A stretch of 64,000 bases of DNA, from the NCBI GenBank assembly GCA_016716435.1, contig JADJWI010000001.1:310001-374000 (forward strand), given 5' to 3'. Positions 1-11,967 of the stretch are shown in pieces. Below the pieces are notes generated by a model that saw only the letters and a program-made list of their open reading frames with translations, was not told the origin of the DNA and searched no databases. The position numbers were made by a program, and so were the translations under genes. This DNA comes from Acidobacteriota bacterium (lineage in GTDB: Bacteria > Acidobacteriota > Blastocatellia > Pyrinomonadales > Pyrinomonadaceae). Within the stretch, counting starts at the first letter, position 1. Every line of letters starts with the position of its first letter.

Positions 1-426
1 TTGCTGCATTCCCTTTGAGAGGTCGGTCGTTTTCTTTTTCTTCCACTCAGTGAGCTGCATTCGCTCGAGCCAGAAGTCGATCCGCTTCTCGGACTCGCGG
101 CCCGAAACGCCCTTTAACGCGGCGAAGTACTTGAGCTGATCGACGACCTTCATTTTCTTGTAAAGCCCGCGTTCCTCAGGCAGATAGCCGATGCGGCCTT
201 GCGTTTCGGTCGTGACCTGCTCGCCAAAAAGGCTTATCCGGCCTTCGTCCGGGAACGTGATGCCGACGATCATTCGTATTGTCGTCGTCTTGCCCGCACC
301 GTTTGGCCCGAGAAAGCCGAAAACACGCCCGGGCCGGACCTCAAAGCTGAGATCATCGACCGCAGTAAAGTCGCCGTAGCGCTTCGTAACGCCCTCGGCC
401 CGTAATGTCGCTTGTTCTTGATTCAT
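1..426 (-). CDS. ABC transporter ATP-binding protein, N-terminal part (cut by window edge)
   Basis: The reverse strand encodes 142 codons from an ATG at 426 and runs off the left edge. The protein begins MNQEQATLRAEGVTKRYG. It has a Walker A motif GPNGAGKTT at about residue 42, a Q-loop region GYLPEERGLYKKM typical of NatA/YhaQ-type ABC-2 exporter ATPases, and a signature-like LSKGMQQ at the very edge. Walker B and the H-loop lie outside the window. It should energise an ABC-2 type export permease, probably encoded further left; the substrate cannot be told. A TATAAT hexamer lies 20 bases before the start. Confidence 0.9.
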   Translation of the reverse strand, partial: MNQEQATLRAEGVTKRYGDFTAVDDLSFEVRPGRVFGFLGPNGAGKTTTIRMIVGITFPDEGRISLFGEQVTTETQGRIGYLPEERGLYKKMKVVDQLKYFAALKGVSGRESEKRIDFWLERMQLTEWKKKKTTDLSKGMQQ

Positions 427-445
427 CTTTGTAATCGCTGAAATG

Positions 446-451
446 ATTATA
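446..451 (-). promoter_or_regulatory. Possible -10 element for the ABC ATPase gene
   Basis: On the reverse strand an exact TATAAT sits about 20 bases upstream of the ATG at 426, which would give a short leader. No good -35 hexamer is visible 16-18 bases further upstream, so this is a weak call based on one hexamer and its position. Confidence 0.3.
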
Positions 452-528
452 CTTGATTACGACGCGAAGGGCCGACCGGTTGCTAGAATCACTCCGGCCT
501 CAAAGATTTAATATCTACGCAACGTGGA

Positions 529-861
529 TTGATCCAACTCTTTTGTGGACAGATGATTGGCAACGTGAAAGAAATCTTCCTTAACGTAGGGCAAATGTTG
601 GCTCACGTGTGGGAAATGTTAGCCAACATGAGGAAACTTTTCGTCAGCGTGGGACAAATGTTCTGCAATATTGGTCAAATGTTCGCGAACGTGGGACGAA
701 TCTTCGGCTACTTTTCAGAAATGTTTGGCAACACTTTTGAAATTATTCCGGTCCCGGCGAGTTTGGCAACGGTGTTTGACCTTTCGAGCGTTTCGGCCGA
801 CAATAACCAAGAATTTTCCACCACGCGCCTTACAGCAAACAATTTACCGGAGGTTAGTTAA
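529..861 (+). CDS. Possible small heptad-repeat protein (uncertain ORF)
   Basis: This 110-codon frame starts at a TTG (529) or an in-frame ATG (553) and consists mostly of nine heptads of the G-Q-M-F-x-N-V type, followed by about 40 unremarkable residues. Its TAA shares its last base with the ATG of the next gene (TAATG at 859-863), as in translationally coupled pairs, and the downstream ribosome binding site GGAGG lies inside this frame. No clear ribosome binding site precedes its own start. I do not recognise the family. It may be a real amphipathic repeat protein or a non-coding tandem repeat that happens to be open. Confidence 0.3.
   Translation: MIQLFCGQMIGNVKEIFLNVGQMLAHVWEMLANMRKLFVSVGQMFCNIGQMFANVGRIFGYFSEMFGNTFEIIPVPASLATVFDLSSVSADNNQEFSTTRLTANNLPEVS
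547..735 (+). repeat. Degenerate 21-bp tandem repeat, nine copies
   Basis: Nine consecutive 21-base units follow one another without gaps, close to the pattern gga-caa-atg-ttc-gcg-aac-gtg. Read in frame they give nine heptads of consensus G-Q-M-F-x-N-V. Substitutions at the third, fourth and seventh positions stay largely within Met/Ile/Leu/Phe/Val, which hints at selection on a protein. The stretch 427-860 carries no recognisable conserved gene apart from this repeat and the ORF that contains it. Confidence 0.8.
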
Positions 862-1496
862 TGAAATCATTGCTCGGATTTGGAATGTTATTTTTCGCGT
901 TGTCTTTCTGCGGGCTCGGCGAACGGCTGCAATCGCTGCAGGGCGACGGCAACACGCCCGGCGGCACAACGCCGGCCACCGCCGATAAAAGCTCGGACGG
1001 CGACGTTGATACGGCCTCTTTGAACTCGGACCAGAAGGCGATCGCCGACGCGGCGACCGAAGTAAAATGGGAAGAGCAGAACATGTCTTGGCGGCTACCG
1101 GAAGGCTGGAACAAGATGGATGTCAGAAAAGAGAGCTTCAATTACGGCTCGCCCGCGGTCGGCTTTCTGATCGGGACGATATCGACTATGCCCGCCAGCT
1201 TCCCCGCAGAGATAAGTTTGAAAGCGCAGTACGACTCGGCACTTGAACAGCTAAAACAGGGCAAATACGAGACCGTCCGCTGGCTTGAGATCGATGGCAT
1301 TAAGGGCGTGGAATGGGTCGAAGCGATGCCCGAAGACAAGACCGGCCCGCGGCGGCACCAGTGGATAGCTTTCCGCAACTATCAGGGCCAGAATCAGCAG
1401 CTCAACATAATGGTCTCGACCAAAGGGAACGAGTTTGACCAAAAACGCGACACCTTCGCCGCCATTATGTACTCAATGAAGATCTCGAAGGGATAA
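861..1496 (+). CDS. Putative exported hypothetical protein
   Basis: The 211-residue product starts at an ATG with GGAGG 7 bases upstream. An N-terminal hydrophobic stretch (residues 3-17, ending SFC) looks like a signal peptide; the Cys has Phe at -1, so it is not a standard lipobox. A Gly/Thr/Ser-rich linker (about 28-55) precedes a globular domain with several Trp residues. That domain has no motif I recognise, though its overall look resembles small periplasmic or surface domains. It abuts the upstream heptad-repeat frame and is followed by an intergenic repeat. Confidence 0.7.
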   Translation: MKSLLGFGMLFFALSFCGLGERLQSLQGDGNTPGGTTPATADKSSDGDVDTASLNSDQKAIADAATEVKWEEQNMSWRLPEGWNKMDVRKESFNYGSPAVGFLIGTISTMPASFPAEISLKAQYDSALEQLKQGKYETVRWLEIDGIKGVEWVEAMPEDKTGPRRHQWIAFRNYQGQNQQLNIMVSTKGNEFDQKRDTFAAIMYSMKISKG

Positions 1497-1504
1497 GGAA
1501 AATA

Positions 1505-1640
1505 GTGAATTGTGAATTGTGAACGGTGAATTCGGAATTTGGAATCTGGAATTACCCCTCGTCACTCGCCACTCGTCACTGCGACGCGCCCTCCCTCACG
1601 GTCGGGCTACTGACACGGCGATTCACCATTCACCATTGAC
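1505..1640. repeat. Intergenic element of nested heptamer repeats with inverted ends
   Basis: The left end is a run of GTGAATT-type heptamers (1505-1533). The middle has a second heptamer series of the TCACTCG / CCACTCG / TCACTGC kind (about 1561-1581). The right end (1620-1640) carries ATTCACC heptamers, the reverse complement of the left end. The whole could fold into a long imperfect hairpin. It fills the space between the exported protein gene and the end of tdk, and resembles short tandemly repeated heptamer elements known from other bacteria. Confidence 0.6.
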
Positions 1641-2254
1641 TATCCCTCGGTCGGCGCGTCGGCGTGGGGGACGAAGCATTTCCGGCAGCGGGCTTCGTAT
1701 TTATCGGCCGCACCGACCTCGACCCGGGCTTCGGATTCGACCGTCCGCTGTGAATAATTCGCCGTCGAGCCGCATTTGACGCAGATGGCGTGCGTCTTGG
1801 TGATGAACTCAGCCACGCAAAGAAGCTGCGGCATCGGCTCGAAGGGCTTGCCCGTGTAGTCCTGATCAAGCCCGGCGACGATCACCCGCTTCCCTTCCGC
1901 CGCGAGCCGATTGACCGCCTCGACGATCTCCATATCGAAGAACTGCCCTTCGTCGATCCCGACGACCTCGGTGTCGTGCTCGACCTGTGCGAGCAGCTCG
2001 GCAGCGGTCGTTACCGGCAGCGACGTGTGTGTTTGGCCGGAGTGCGAGGCGATCTCTTCGCGTGAATAGCGGGCGTCGATCTTCGGCTTGAAGACCTGCA
2101 CCTTCTGCCGGGCGATGCGTGCCCGATTGAGCCGGCGGATCAATTCCTCGGACTTGCCCGAAAACATCGACCCGACAATTACCTCGACCCAGCCTGTGCC
2201 GTTCTGCCGCTGCTTGCGGCGCTCTTCTGTATCGTCAAAATAGCCTTCAATCAT
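1640..2254 (-). CDS. tdk: Thymidine kinase, type II
   Basis: Phosphorylates thymidine with ATP in the pyrimidine salvage pathway. The P-loop [14 protein letters not shown] is near residue 28. The DEGQFF motif holds the catalytic glutamate. [11 protein letters not shown] matches the family, and two Cys pairs (CVKC and CRKC) form the structural zinc site. I chose the ATG at 2254 (MIEGYFDD); the frame is open further upstream, but that extension overlaps the terminator of the upstream gene. The length, about 204 residues, is usual for the family. It lies downstream of the gpmI-like gene but is separated from it by a terminator. Confidence 0.93.
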   Translation of the reverse strand: MIEGYFDDTEERRKQRQNGTGWVEVIVGSMFSGKSEELIRRLNRARIARQKVQVFKPKIDARYSREEIASHSGQTHTSLPVTTAAELLAQVEHDTEVVGIDEGQFFDMEIVEAVNRLAAEGKRVIVAGLDQDYTGKPFEPMPQLLCVAEFITKTHAICVKCGSTANYSQRTVESEARVEVGAADKYEARCRKCFVPHADAPTEG

Positions 2255-2289
2255 TATTAGTTGTCGCTTGGCGAAAATCTTGATTATAA

Positions 2290-2327
2290 AGAAAAAGCCC
2301 CGCAGGCCGAAATCGGGCCCGCGAGGC
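2290..2327 (-). terminator. Rho-independent terminator after the gpmI-like gene
   Basis: Read on the reverse strand, arms at 2316-2327 and 2297-2308 form a GC-rich 12-bp stem with two G-U wobbles, followed by TTTTTC. It lies directly downstream of the gpmI-like stop and upstream of tdk. The wobbles pair only in the reverse-strand transcript, which fixes the orientation. Confidence 0.8.
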
Positions 2328-2346
2328 ATCTTTTCGTTGAGCTTTC

Positions 2347-3915
2347 TTAGGCTCGGAGGTCGCGGCCGGTCATCTCCGGCGAGCGTTCGATGCCCGCCAT
2401 CGCGAGCAGCGTTGGGGCGACATCGGCAAGCGTGCCGTCGGTCCGCAACGCTCGGCCTTCGGCCTGGTCATCGACAAGATGGAACGGAACCGGATTCTGC
2501 GACGCTCCGCGGGCGGGCTCGCCGTTCTCTTCCGTCATTTGCTCGCATTTGCCGTGGGTCGAGGTGATGACCGCCGCTCCGCCGGCATTTCGCAGGTGGC
2601 GGATCACGCCGCCGAGACAGGTATCGACATACTGAACGGCCTCGACCGTTCGCTCGAAACTGCCGGTTTCGGCAAGCAATCCCGGAGCGGGAAAGTTCAG
2701 GACGAAAACGCTGCCGGGCTCTTCGCGGACGGCCTTGATAAAGCGGTCAGTTATCTTAAAGCTGCGAAGCTCGGGCTCGGCCACGCGGTTAAAGCCCTCA
2801 AGCGACTGGACCTCGACACCGACCTCATACTCACCCGCATCGCCGACGCCGCAATCAAGAAAACGCGAGACATGAGGAAAGCGGTCGGATTCAGAAATGC
2901 GGAAATTCGCGACATGATTTGCCGCCAGGACCGAGCCCAAAACACCGTCGATCACCGGCGAAGGAAAAGCGACGGGAAGGCCGAAGTTCGGGTCATATTC
3001 CGCTAGGCAAATGCTGTTGATCTCAGGCTTTGAAGCGGCTGAGATCATTCCGGTATCGGGCACCGAAAGCGCCCGAACGAGTTGGCGGATCGTATCGGGG
3101 CGATGATTGAAATAAATGACAAGATCCCCGCTTCCTACCGTTGCGACCGGAACGCCGGGCGAAGATTCAAACACGATCGGGGCGATGAATTCGTCCGAGA
3201 TGCCGCGGAGGAATGAACTCCGCACGGCCATAACGGGGTCGGAGGCCCGCTCGCCCTCGGCATGGACCAGCATTGTAAATGCTCGGGCCGTTCGCTCCCA
3301 ATTCTCGCTGCTGTCCATCGCGTAGAAGCGGCCGCAGAGCGATGCGATCCGGCCAATGCCGAAATCGGCAAGCTTGACCTCAAGCGCCTCGACCACAACG
3401 TCCGACGTCCGCGGCGGCTCATCGCGGCCATCAAGAATGCCGTGGATGAAAACGTCCTCAAGCCCAAACTTTTTCGCCATTCGGATCATCGCGAAGAGAT
3501 TTTCCTGCGAAGAATGAATGTCGCCCTGACTGATCATCCCGACCAGGTGCACATTCTTTCCGGCGGCCTTCGCCTCGGTGAACGCGTTGGCAAGAAGCTC
3601 GTTGTCCATGTAGGCGCCCGAGCGGACGGCCTCGCGGATGTTTGATACCGGCGTGCGGACAACGCGGCCCGCACCGATGTTCATATGGCCAAGCTCCGCG
3701 TTGCCGGCCTCACTAGCGGCAAGCCCGACTGCTTCGCCCGCAGCGGCAAGCAGCGTCGCCGGATATCGGCGGCAGATCTCGTCGTAATATGGCGTATGTG
3801 CGGCGGCGATGGCGTTTGTTTCCGAAGCATCGGCGGAACCCCAGCCATCGAGGATTATCAGAGCAAGCGGCCTTTCGAGAGGTTTGTTCATTTTGAGGAA
3901 TTCACTGTCCGCCAT
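2347..3915 (-). CDS. GpmI-like phosphoglycerate mutase homologue lacking catalytic residues
   Basis: The 522-residue protein aligns by eye over its whole length with 2,3-bisphosphoglycerate-independent phosphoglycerate mutase: LDGWG at 22-26, NIGAGR at 79-84, DGRDEPP at 162-168, NPVPF near 474. Yet the catalytic serine of the GNSEVGH motif is Ala73 (GNAELGH). The Mn ligands of PDMVGH read PGLLAE (Asp to Gly, His to Glu), ADHGN reads STHGK (Asp lost, His kept), and the last ligand His before NPVPF is Ala. The arginines of MDRDxRW and RPDR are also replaced. The reading frame is intact, so this is a probable pseudoenzyme, not a decayed gene. It lies downstream of eno and a GNAT gene. Confidence 0.85.
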   Translation of the reverse strand: MADSEFLKMNKPLERPLALIILDGWGSADASETNAIAAAHTPYYDEICRRYPATLLAAAGEAVGLAASEAGNAELGHMNIGAGRVVRTPVSNIREAVRSGAYMDNELLANAFTEAKAAGKNVHLVGMISQGDIHSSQENLFAMIRMAKKFGLEDVFIHGILDGRDEPPRTSDVVVEALEVKLADFGIGRIASLCGRFYAMDSSENWERTARAFTMLVHAEGERASDPVMAVRSSFLRGISDEFIAPIVFESSPGVPVATVGSGDLVIYFNHRPDTIRQLVRALSVPDTGMISAASKPEINSICLAEYDPNFGLPVAFPSPVIDGVLGSVLAANHVANFRISESDRFPHVSRFLDCGVGDAGEYEVGVEVQSLEGFNRVAEPELRSFKITDRFIKAVREEPGSVFVLNFPAPGLLAETGSFERTVEAVQYVDTCLGGVIRHLRNAGGAAVITSTHGKCEQMTEENGEPARGASQNPVPFHLVDDQAEGRALRTDGTLADVAPTLLAMAGIERSPEMTGRDLRA

Positions 3916-4025
3916 GCTAAATTGGGCGGATGGAGAAGGATCGCGTTATCGGGAAAGCACGGCAATGGTGGGAAAGCCGTTGATTAGATTATATCGGATA
4001 GCGGGCGGCTTTTACCAGAGATTTT

Positions 4026-4457
4026 TCAGTACGCGTTTGGGGCCGTCTTCTCCATCCAGCGGTCCGGGTGGCGGAGCGGGGCGAACTCGAACTGCTCATA
4101 AAGCCCGTGGGCATCGCGGGTGGCCAAAACCCACCGCCGCAGGCCCTGCAACTCCGGGTGCGAAACCATCGCCTCCATCAGCATCTTCCCGATGCCGCGG
4201 CCACGATATTCGTCGATCACAAACACATCGCCGATATACGCGAACGTCGCCTTATCGCTCACCACCCGGCCAAACCCGACCTGCCTCTCGCCCTCATAAA
4301 CCCCAAAACACATCGAGTTCTCGATCGCCGTCCGCGTCTGCTCGATCGTACGCTCGCGGGCCCAATAAGATTCCTCGACGAGAAATTTTTGGATCAGACC
4401 GACATCGAGCCGGTCCTTGTCCGTTGTGATCAAGAATTCCCCGTTTCTCGTTTCCAT
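4026..4457 (-). CDS. GNAT-family N-acetyltransferase
   Basis: This 143-residue protein shows the GNAT fold signature. Motif A reads VIDEYRGRGIGKMLM (about residues 80-94), whose RGRGIG loop binds the acetyl-CoA pyrophosphate. It is preceded by a strand of the VFVID type and followed by the C-terminal ATRDAHGLYEQFEF segment common in this family. The substrate is unknown. Its ATG is only two bases past the enolase stop, so it is almost certainly cotranscribed with eno; the gpmI-like gene follows after about 110 bases. Confidence 0.88.
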   Translation of the reverse strand: METRNGEFLITTDKDRLDVGLIQKFLVEESYWARERTIEQTRTAIENSMCFGVYEGERQVGFGRVVSDKATFAYIGDVFVIDEYRGRGIGKMLMEAMVSHPELQGLRRWVLATRDAHGLYEQFEFAPLRHPDRWMEKTAPNAY

Positions 4458-4459
4458 CG

Positions 4460-5749
<1,290 letters not shown>

Positions 5750-5872
5750 TTAATGATTGTCTCCAATAAGGTCGGTATTTATCGATAAAAGATAATGTAA
5801 CCGTGTTCCGAAGCAAACACAAAACTCCGTCCCGTGTCCCGATGTTTTTCAGCGCAACCATATGGAAGGAGC

Positions 5873-5890
5873 GGTGACACTCGTGTCGCC
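5873..5890. repeat. Short palindrome GGTGACAC-TC-GTGTCGCC
   Basis: Two 8-base arms separated by two bases pair with one G-T wobble. It may be a REP-like dispersed palindrome or a remnant of one. No second copy was noticed in the window. Confidence 0.4.
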
Positions 5891-6273
5891 ATTGGTGCGA
5901 AGCACGAACAATAAGGCGTGGAATCTGCAGCGGGCGATGAGGATCGATCGGCACAGAAAATGTGTTCTTTTCTCGCTGCGGTGGAGCGATGCGGAAGTCT
6001 TAATGTGGAAATCGCCGGTCGCAAAGTTCGACCATCACGCCCCAATCATCAAAAACCGCGGCCCAAGCAAGCCCGCTTCTTTTCCGAGGGACTTGTGATG
6101 TCGGTCACCTTGCCGGCTCGGGTTTAGTTCTATAATCAACTCGTTGAATACGCGATTTGGTACCTGCTTGATGAAAAACTTTTTTCGGGCAGGTCTTTGT
6201 GCTTTAGCGGGACTTTAGTTCCAAAATCTGCACATATGAACCGCGAGTCATGGACAGGAACAAGGACGCTATT

Positions 6274-6295
6274 CGTCTCAGCACAGCCTGAGACG
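6274..6295 (+). promoter_or_regulatory. Perfect hairpin in the katG leader
   Basis: CGTCTCAG (6274-6281) and CTGAGACG (6288-6295) form an exact 8-bp inverted repeat with a 6-base loop, ending 62 bases before the chosen katG start. No run of T follows, so it is not an obvious terminator. It could be an operator or an RNA stem controlling katG. Confidence 0.45.
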
Positions 6296-6306
6296 GCAGT
6301 ACTTAA

Positions 6307-8568
<2,262 letters not shown>

Positions 8569-8596
8569 CTGAGTTGTTTATATTTGCTGATCGATT

Positions 8597-8630
8597 GCCC
8601 TGGCGAACGCTTTGCTCGCCAGGGCGTTTT
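8597..8630 (+). terminator. Rho-independent terminator after katG
   Basis: GCCCTGGCGA (8597-8606) and TCGCCAGGGC (8616-8625) make a perfect 10-bp stem with a 9-base loop, followed by GTTTTGTTATT. It ends katG transcription before the convergent CNNM gene. Confidence 0.9.
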
Positions 8631-8723
8631 GTTATTACTGAACCTTGAGTGGATCCGATCCCAAGACTGCGGCGGTTCATTTTTGTTCCTTCGGGGCCGT
8701 TTGGTCAGCTTGATCTGCGTCGG

Positions 8724-10157
8724 CTAGGCCGCGAGCGCCGTATCGGCTTCCGGAGCTTCCGCCTTGACGGTCGCGCGCATTCGGACCTTTACTATTCTCC
8801 GCTTTGCCGCCTTCTCAACATGGAAAGTGTGCCCGTTAAATGGGACCATATCGCCTTCGCCGAGTATCTGGCCGGATTCTGACATCAGGAAACCGCCGAT
8901 GGTCGTGTAGGCCTCAGAGATCGGGAGATGAAGCCCGAGCCGCTTGTTCAGGTCGCGGACGGCAAGGCCGCCGTCGAGCACAAAGCTGCCGTCCGGCTGC
9001 TCGTGGATCTGTTCATTGACCTCATCGTCGTGCTCGTCGCTGATCTCGCCGACGATCTCTTCGAGCAGATCCTCAAGCGTTATGATGCCCTCGACTCCGC
9101 CGTGTTCATCGACGACGAAGCCGAAGTGGAACTTTTCTTTCTGCATCTGCCGGAGAACGTCCTCGAGCCGTGCCGAGTCAACAACGTAGATCGGCTTCTT
9201 GAGTATCCTTTCCAGCCGGAACGAACTCGGCGAGCCGATGAAACGAAGGATATCTTTACTATGAACGACGCCGCGAATATCGTCGAGCGATTCGTCGTAG
9301 ACCGGGAGCCGAGAGTAGCCATGGCTGCGGAAGGCCTCGATCAGCTCGTCGAGCGTACATTTTGCCTGTATCGCGACCATCTCCGGCCGCGGGACCATTG
9401 CCTCGCGAACGGTCGTCTCTGAGAATTCGAACACCTGATTGATCAGCCGGCGTTCGTCCTCATTAAGCAAACCCTTTTCTTGCGAGGCGTTGATCAACGC
9501 ACGTATCTCATCCTCGGAATAGCTTGCTCCATGTTCGCCCGTCGGCTCAAGCCCAAATGCCCGTGCCGTTTTTGTACCGGCCCAATCGAGCAAACGGATC
9601 GGGTAATAAAAGACCTTGTAAAAGAGCTGGAGCGGAACAGCTACGAAATAGGAGACCTTCTCGGAGATCTCAAGAGCCGCCGTCTTAGGTGCAAGTTCGC
9701 CAAAAACGATATGCAAGAACGTGATGAACGAGAACGCAATGGCGAAAGAAACAGTATGCAAAACCGCCCCCGCCGCGAGCCACGGAAGCCCGACCATCTC
9801 CGCAAACTGGCTTAAAAACGGCTCAAGCACAGAAGCGACGGCCGGTTCGCCGAGCCAACCGAGGCCAAGCGATGAGAGCGTGATCCCGAGCTGCGTGGCG
9901 GAAATGTACGCGTTCAGGTTGTCGAGCATCCCGAGCAGCCGGATGGCAGCTCGATCGCCCTCGGCGGCCAGCGACGCAATTCTCGATCGGCGCACCTTGA
10001 CCAACGCGAACTCGCTGGCAACAAAAAAGCCGTTTGCCAGAACAAGCGCTATGACCAGAAAAAGGTTGAACGTTACGGATCCTATTGAAGGAAACTCCAG
10101 TGCGAAGTTCAGAATAGGACCCGAAAATAAGGCAGATAAACTGGCAGGGTCGTCCAT
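8724..10157 (-). CDS. CNNM/CorC (HlyC) family membrane protein with CBS domains
   Basis: The 477-residue protein has an N-terminal DUF21/CNNM membrane domain (about residues 28-190, several hydrophobic helices, with the family-typical [17 protein letters not shown] and [19 protein letters not shown]). A CBS pair follows (about 250-365, starting [11 protein letters not shown]), then a C-terminal CorC_HlyC transporter-associated domain (about 380-460). Members are linked to magnesium or other divalent cation efflux and are often labelled hemolysin-like. The substrate is not shown by the sequence. It stands alone, convergent with katG. Confidence 0.92.
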   Translation of the reverse strand: MDDPASLSALFSGPILNFALEFPSIGSVTFNLFLVIALVLANGFFVASEFALVKVRRSRIASLAAEGDRAAIRLLGMLDNLNAYISATQLGITLSSLGLGWLGEPAVASVLEPFLSQFAEMVGLPWLAAGAVLHTVSFAIAFSFITFLHIVFGELAPKTAALEISEKVSYFVAVPLQLFYKVFYYPIRLLDWAGTKTARAFGLEPTGEHGASYSEDEIRALINASQEKGLLNEDERRLINQVFEFSETTVREAMVPRPEMVAIQAKCTLDELIEAFRSHGYSRLPVYDESLDDIRGVVHSKDILRFIGSPSSFRLERILKKPIYVVDSARLEDVLRQMQKEKFHFGFVVDEHGGVEGIITLEDLLEEIVGEISDEHDDEVNEQIHEQPDGSFVLDGGLAVRDLNKRLGLHLPISEAYTTIGGFLMSESGQILGEGDMVPFNGHTFHVEKAAKRRIVKVRMRATVKAEAPEADTALAA

Positions 10158-10291
10158 TACTTATCGAACTAAATTAATTCTGCTGCACCGCCGGCAGCCC
10201 TGATCAAAAAATGCTCCTTCGCTTAAACTTTTCCGTCGAAATTTAGCGTTCGACGAATCCCGGAATTATATCACAAAGAAAACCGCAAAAA

Positions 10292-10873
10292 TCAACGCAT
10301 TTCGCTCGTTTCGATCATTTCCTGAAGCAGCATCCGGCACGACCCGCAGCCCGTTCCGGCCCTTGTCGTGTCCATCAGTGCATCAAGCGAATCGATGTTC
10401 GTGCCGGTGATAGCCTCTTCAATATTGTCCTCGCCAATACCAAAGCACGAACAAATAAGAGCCCGCTCGCCTGTAAACTCTGCGACCCGACGGTCTCGGA
10501 AGCCGGCGAGTGCGGTTCGCAACGCCTCGGTTACCGCCTCCGAGCATCGACCGCGATCGACCCGAAACGCCGAATCGTCGTTCTGAGGTTCGATATCTTC
10601 CAGCCCATGTAGTTCCTGAAGTCCTCGGCCTTGGAGCCGTTTTAATCCGAGGCCGGCCGCGATCATCGCCGGGCAGCCATTTGTGCGAAATGAGGCTTGT
10701 TCGATCACGCTGCTCGCCTCGTCTATCAAGAACCTGACCGCAATGAAACAACCGCAATCGAACTTGACCGACCTTCCCTCGGCATTGAAATCCTCAGCCT
10801 GCAACCCAAGCGAGCGGGCGAAGAGCTCGGAGAATTTTTCGCGTGCCGAAGTCACAATGCGATTTTGCCACAA
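10292..10873 (-). CDS. IscU-like scaffold fused to a BFD-type [2Fe-2S] domain
   Basis: In this 193-residue protein, residues 8-125 resemble the IscU/NifU N-terminal scaffold, with cysteines at 40/42 (FDCGC), 67 (TNGCPA) and 110 (GRCSEA) in the places of the three cluster-assembling Cys. Residues 138-185 look like a Fer2_BFD domain, with C141, C143 and C176, C179 as the C-x-C and C-x-x-C ligand pairs. This matches the first two domains of NifU, but the C-terminal Nfu domain is absent. It may assemble or hold Fe-S clusters. No cysteine desulfurase gene is adjacent; it lies divergent from tlpA. Confidence 0.8.
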   Translation of the reverse strand: MWQNRIVTSAREKFSELFARSLGLQAEDFNAEGRSVKFDCGCFIAVRFLIDEASSVIEQASFRTNGCPAMIAAGLGLKRLQGRGLQELHGLEDIEPQNDDSAFRVDRGRCSEAVTEALRTALAGFRDRRVAEFTGERALICSCFGIGEDNIEEAITGTNIDSLDALMDTTRAGTGCGSCRMLLQEMIETSEMR

Positions 10874-10931
10874 GACGGTTGATGAACGCCCGGTATGTGA
10901 AGTTCCCGGTGAACTTATGTAGAATCAGGTT

Positions 10932-11498
10932 ATGCGGTTTGGATCGTTTTTTCTCGCGATACTTTCACTTGTTTGTTTCGCCGCCTGCAAGCCGGCCGCG
11001 GCGCCGGTTGCCGTCGGCGACCGGCCGGTTGCGGTCAACGGAATGCCGGTCAAGGACGCACCGCGGCGGGCGATGAAGCCGGAAACAGAGCTTAGCTGGA
11101 GCACCTTTGAGGGCAATGTTCAGAAAGTAAAAGACTACAAAGGCCGAGTTCTGTTGCTCGATTTCTGGGCTACCTATTGTCCGCCCTGCAAGGAAGGCAT
11201 TCCGCATCTGCTCGAACTGCAGGCACGTTACCCGAACGATCTGCAGGTCATCGGGCTTCACGTTGGCGGCCCGGAAGATCGGCCCAAGGTCCCAGCCTTC
11301 CTCGAAGAAATGAAGATCAACTATCCGCTTGCGGTGCCCGAAGACGAACTCACCCGCTTTGTCTTTGGCGAAGAATCGGCGATACCGCAAACTGCGATCT
11401 TTGACCGCGAGGGTAAATTCGTCCGCAAGATCGTTGGATTCGACAAGGAGATCGCCGCCCAGCTTGACGAATTGATCGCACAGGCGATCGGGCAATAA
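10932..11498 (+). CDS. TlpA/ResA-like thiol-disulfide oxidoreductase lipoprotein
   Basis: The 188-residue protein has a lipoprotein-type leader (MRFGSFFLAILSLVCFAAC, with Cys19 the likely lipidated residue). A thioredoxin fold follows, with the active site WATYCPPCKE and the cis-proline segment AIPQTAIFD, as in TlpA/ResA. It probably reduces disulfides on envelope proteins, for example apocytochromes c, of which this genome has many. It heads a forward run with Nudix, GH15 and pyruvate kinase genes. Confidence 0.9.
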   Translation: MRFGSFFLAILSLVCFAACKPAAAPVAVGDRPVAVNGMPVKDAPRRAMKPETELSWSTFEGNVQKVKDYKGRVLLLDFWATYCPPCKEGIPHLLELQARYPNDLQVIGLHVGGPEDRPKVPAFLEEMKINYPLAVPEDELTRFVFGEESAIPQTAIFDREGKFVRKIVGFDKEIAAQLDELIAQAIGQ

Positions 11499-11583
11499 CC
11501 CCCTTGAATGGAAACACGAAAGCAGGTTTTCGGCGGGCGGTGCCGCGTTTCGCAAAACGGATGGAAAGCTCGAAGTCGCGCTA

Positions 11584-11967
11584 GTGCTGATGCTCCCCGA
11601 ACTGCGTTGGCAATTGCCGAAGGGCATCATCGACCCCGGTGAAACGCCCGAGCAGGCCGCTCTCCGCGAGGTCCGCGAGGAGGCGGGCATTGAGTGCGAA
11701 CTCCTCGAACCGATCGAGATAATCGAATACTGGTTTGTCGATACTCGCTCGGGCTCGCAGGTCAGAATACATAAGTTCGTCCATTTCTACCTGATGCGAT
11801 ACCTCTCCGGCGACGTTGCCGACCACGACCACGAGGTCGCCGAAGCCCGCTGGTTCCCGGTTGACGAAGCCATCAGCTCACTAGCTTTCGATAGCGAAAG
11901 AACGGTTGTCATCCTCGGACGAACATCGCTCGAACGGACGTCGTTAGACGCGAAAACAAATGCGTGA
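11584..11967 (+). CDS. Nudix hydrolase, probably with a disturbed 5' end
   Basis: The Nudix box is complete (GIIDPGETPEQAAL followed by REVREEAGI), so this hydrolyses some nucleoside-diphosphate-linked substrate; which one is unknown. The frame reads upstream of the GTG at 11584 through a typical Nudix first strand (FSAGGAAFRK at about 11527-11556), back to a stop at 11473, without any ATG, GTG or TTG. An ATG at 11508 in another frame would join it if one G near 11526 were removed, giving METRKQFSAGG. So the true start is probably 11508 with a one-base insertion or sequencing error. It overlaps GH15 by 8 bases. Confidence 0.8.
   Translation: MLMLPELRWQLPKGIIDPGETPEQAALREVREEAGIECELLEPIEIIEYWFVDTRSGSQVRIHKFVHFYLMRYLSGDVADHDHEVAEARWFPVDEAISSLAFDSERTVVILGRTSLERTSLDAKTNA

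Noticed and set aside
5862..6127. Small ORFs of 69-78 codons between eno and katG
   Set aside because: Overlapping frames in two phases without ribosome binding sites or recognisable sequence; probably chance in GC-rich DNA.
10965..11690. Open frame of 241 codons opposite tlpA and the Nudix gene
   Set aside because: It crosses the boundary of two recognised genes on the other strand and shows no domain.
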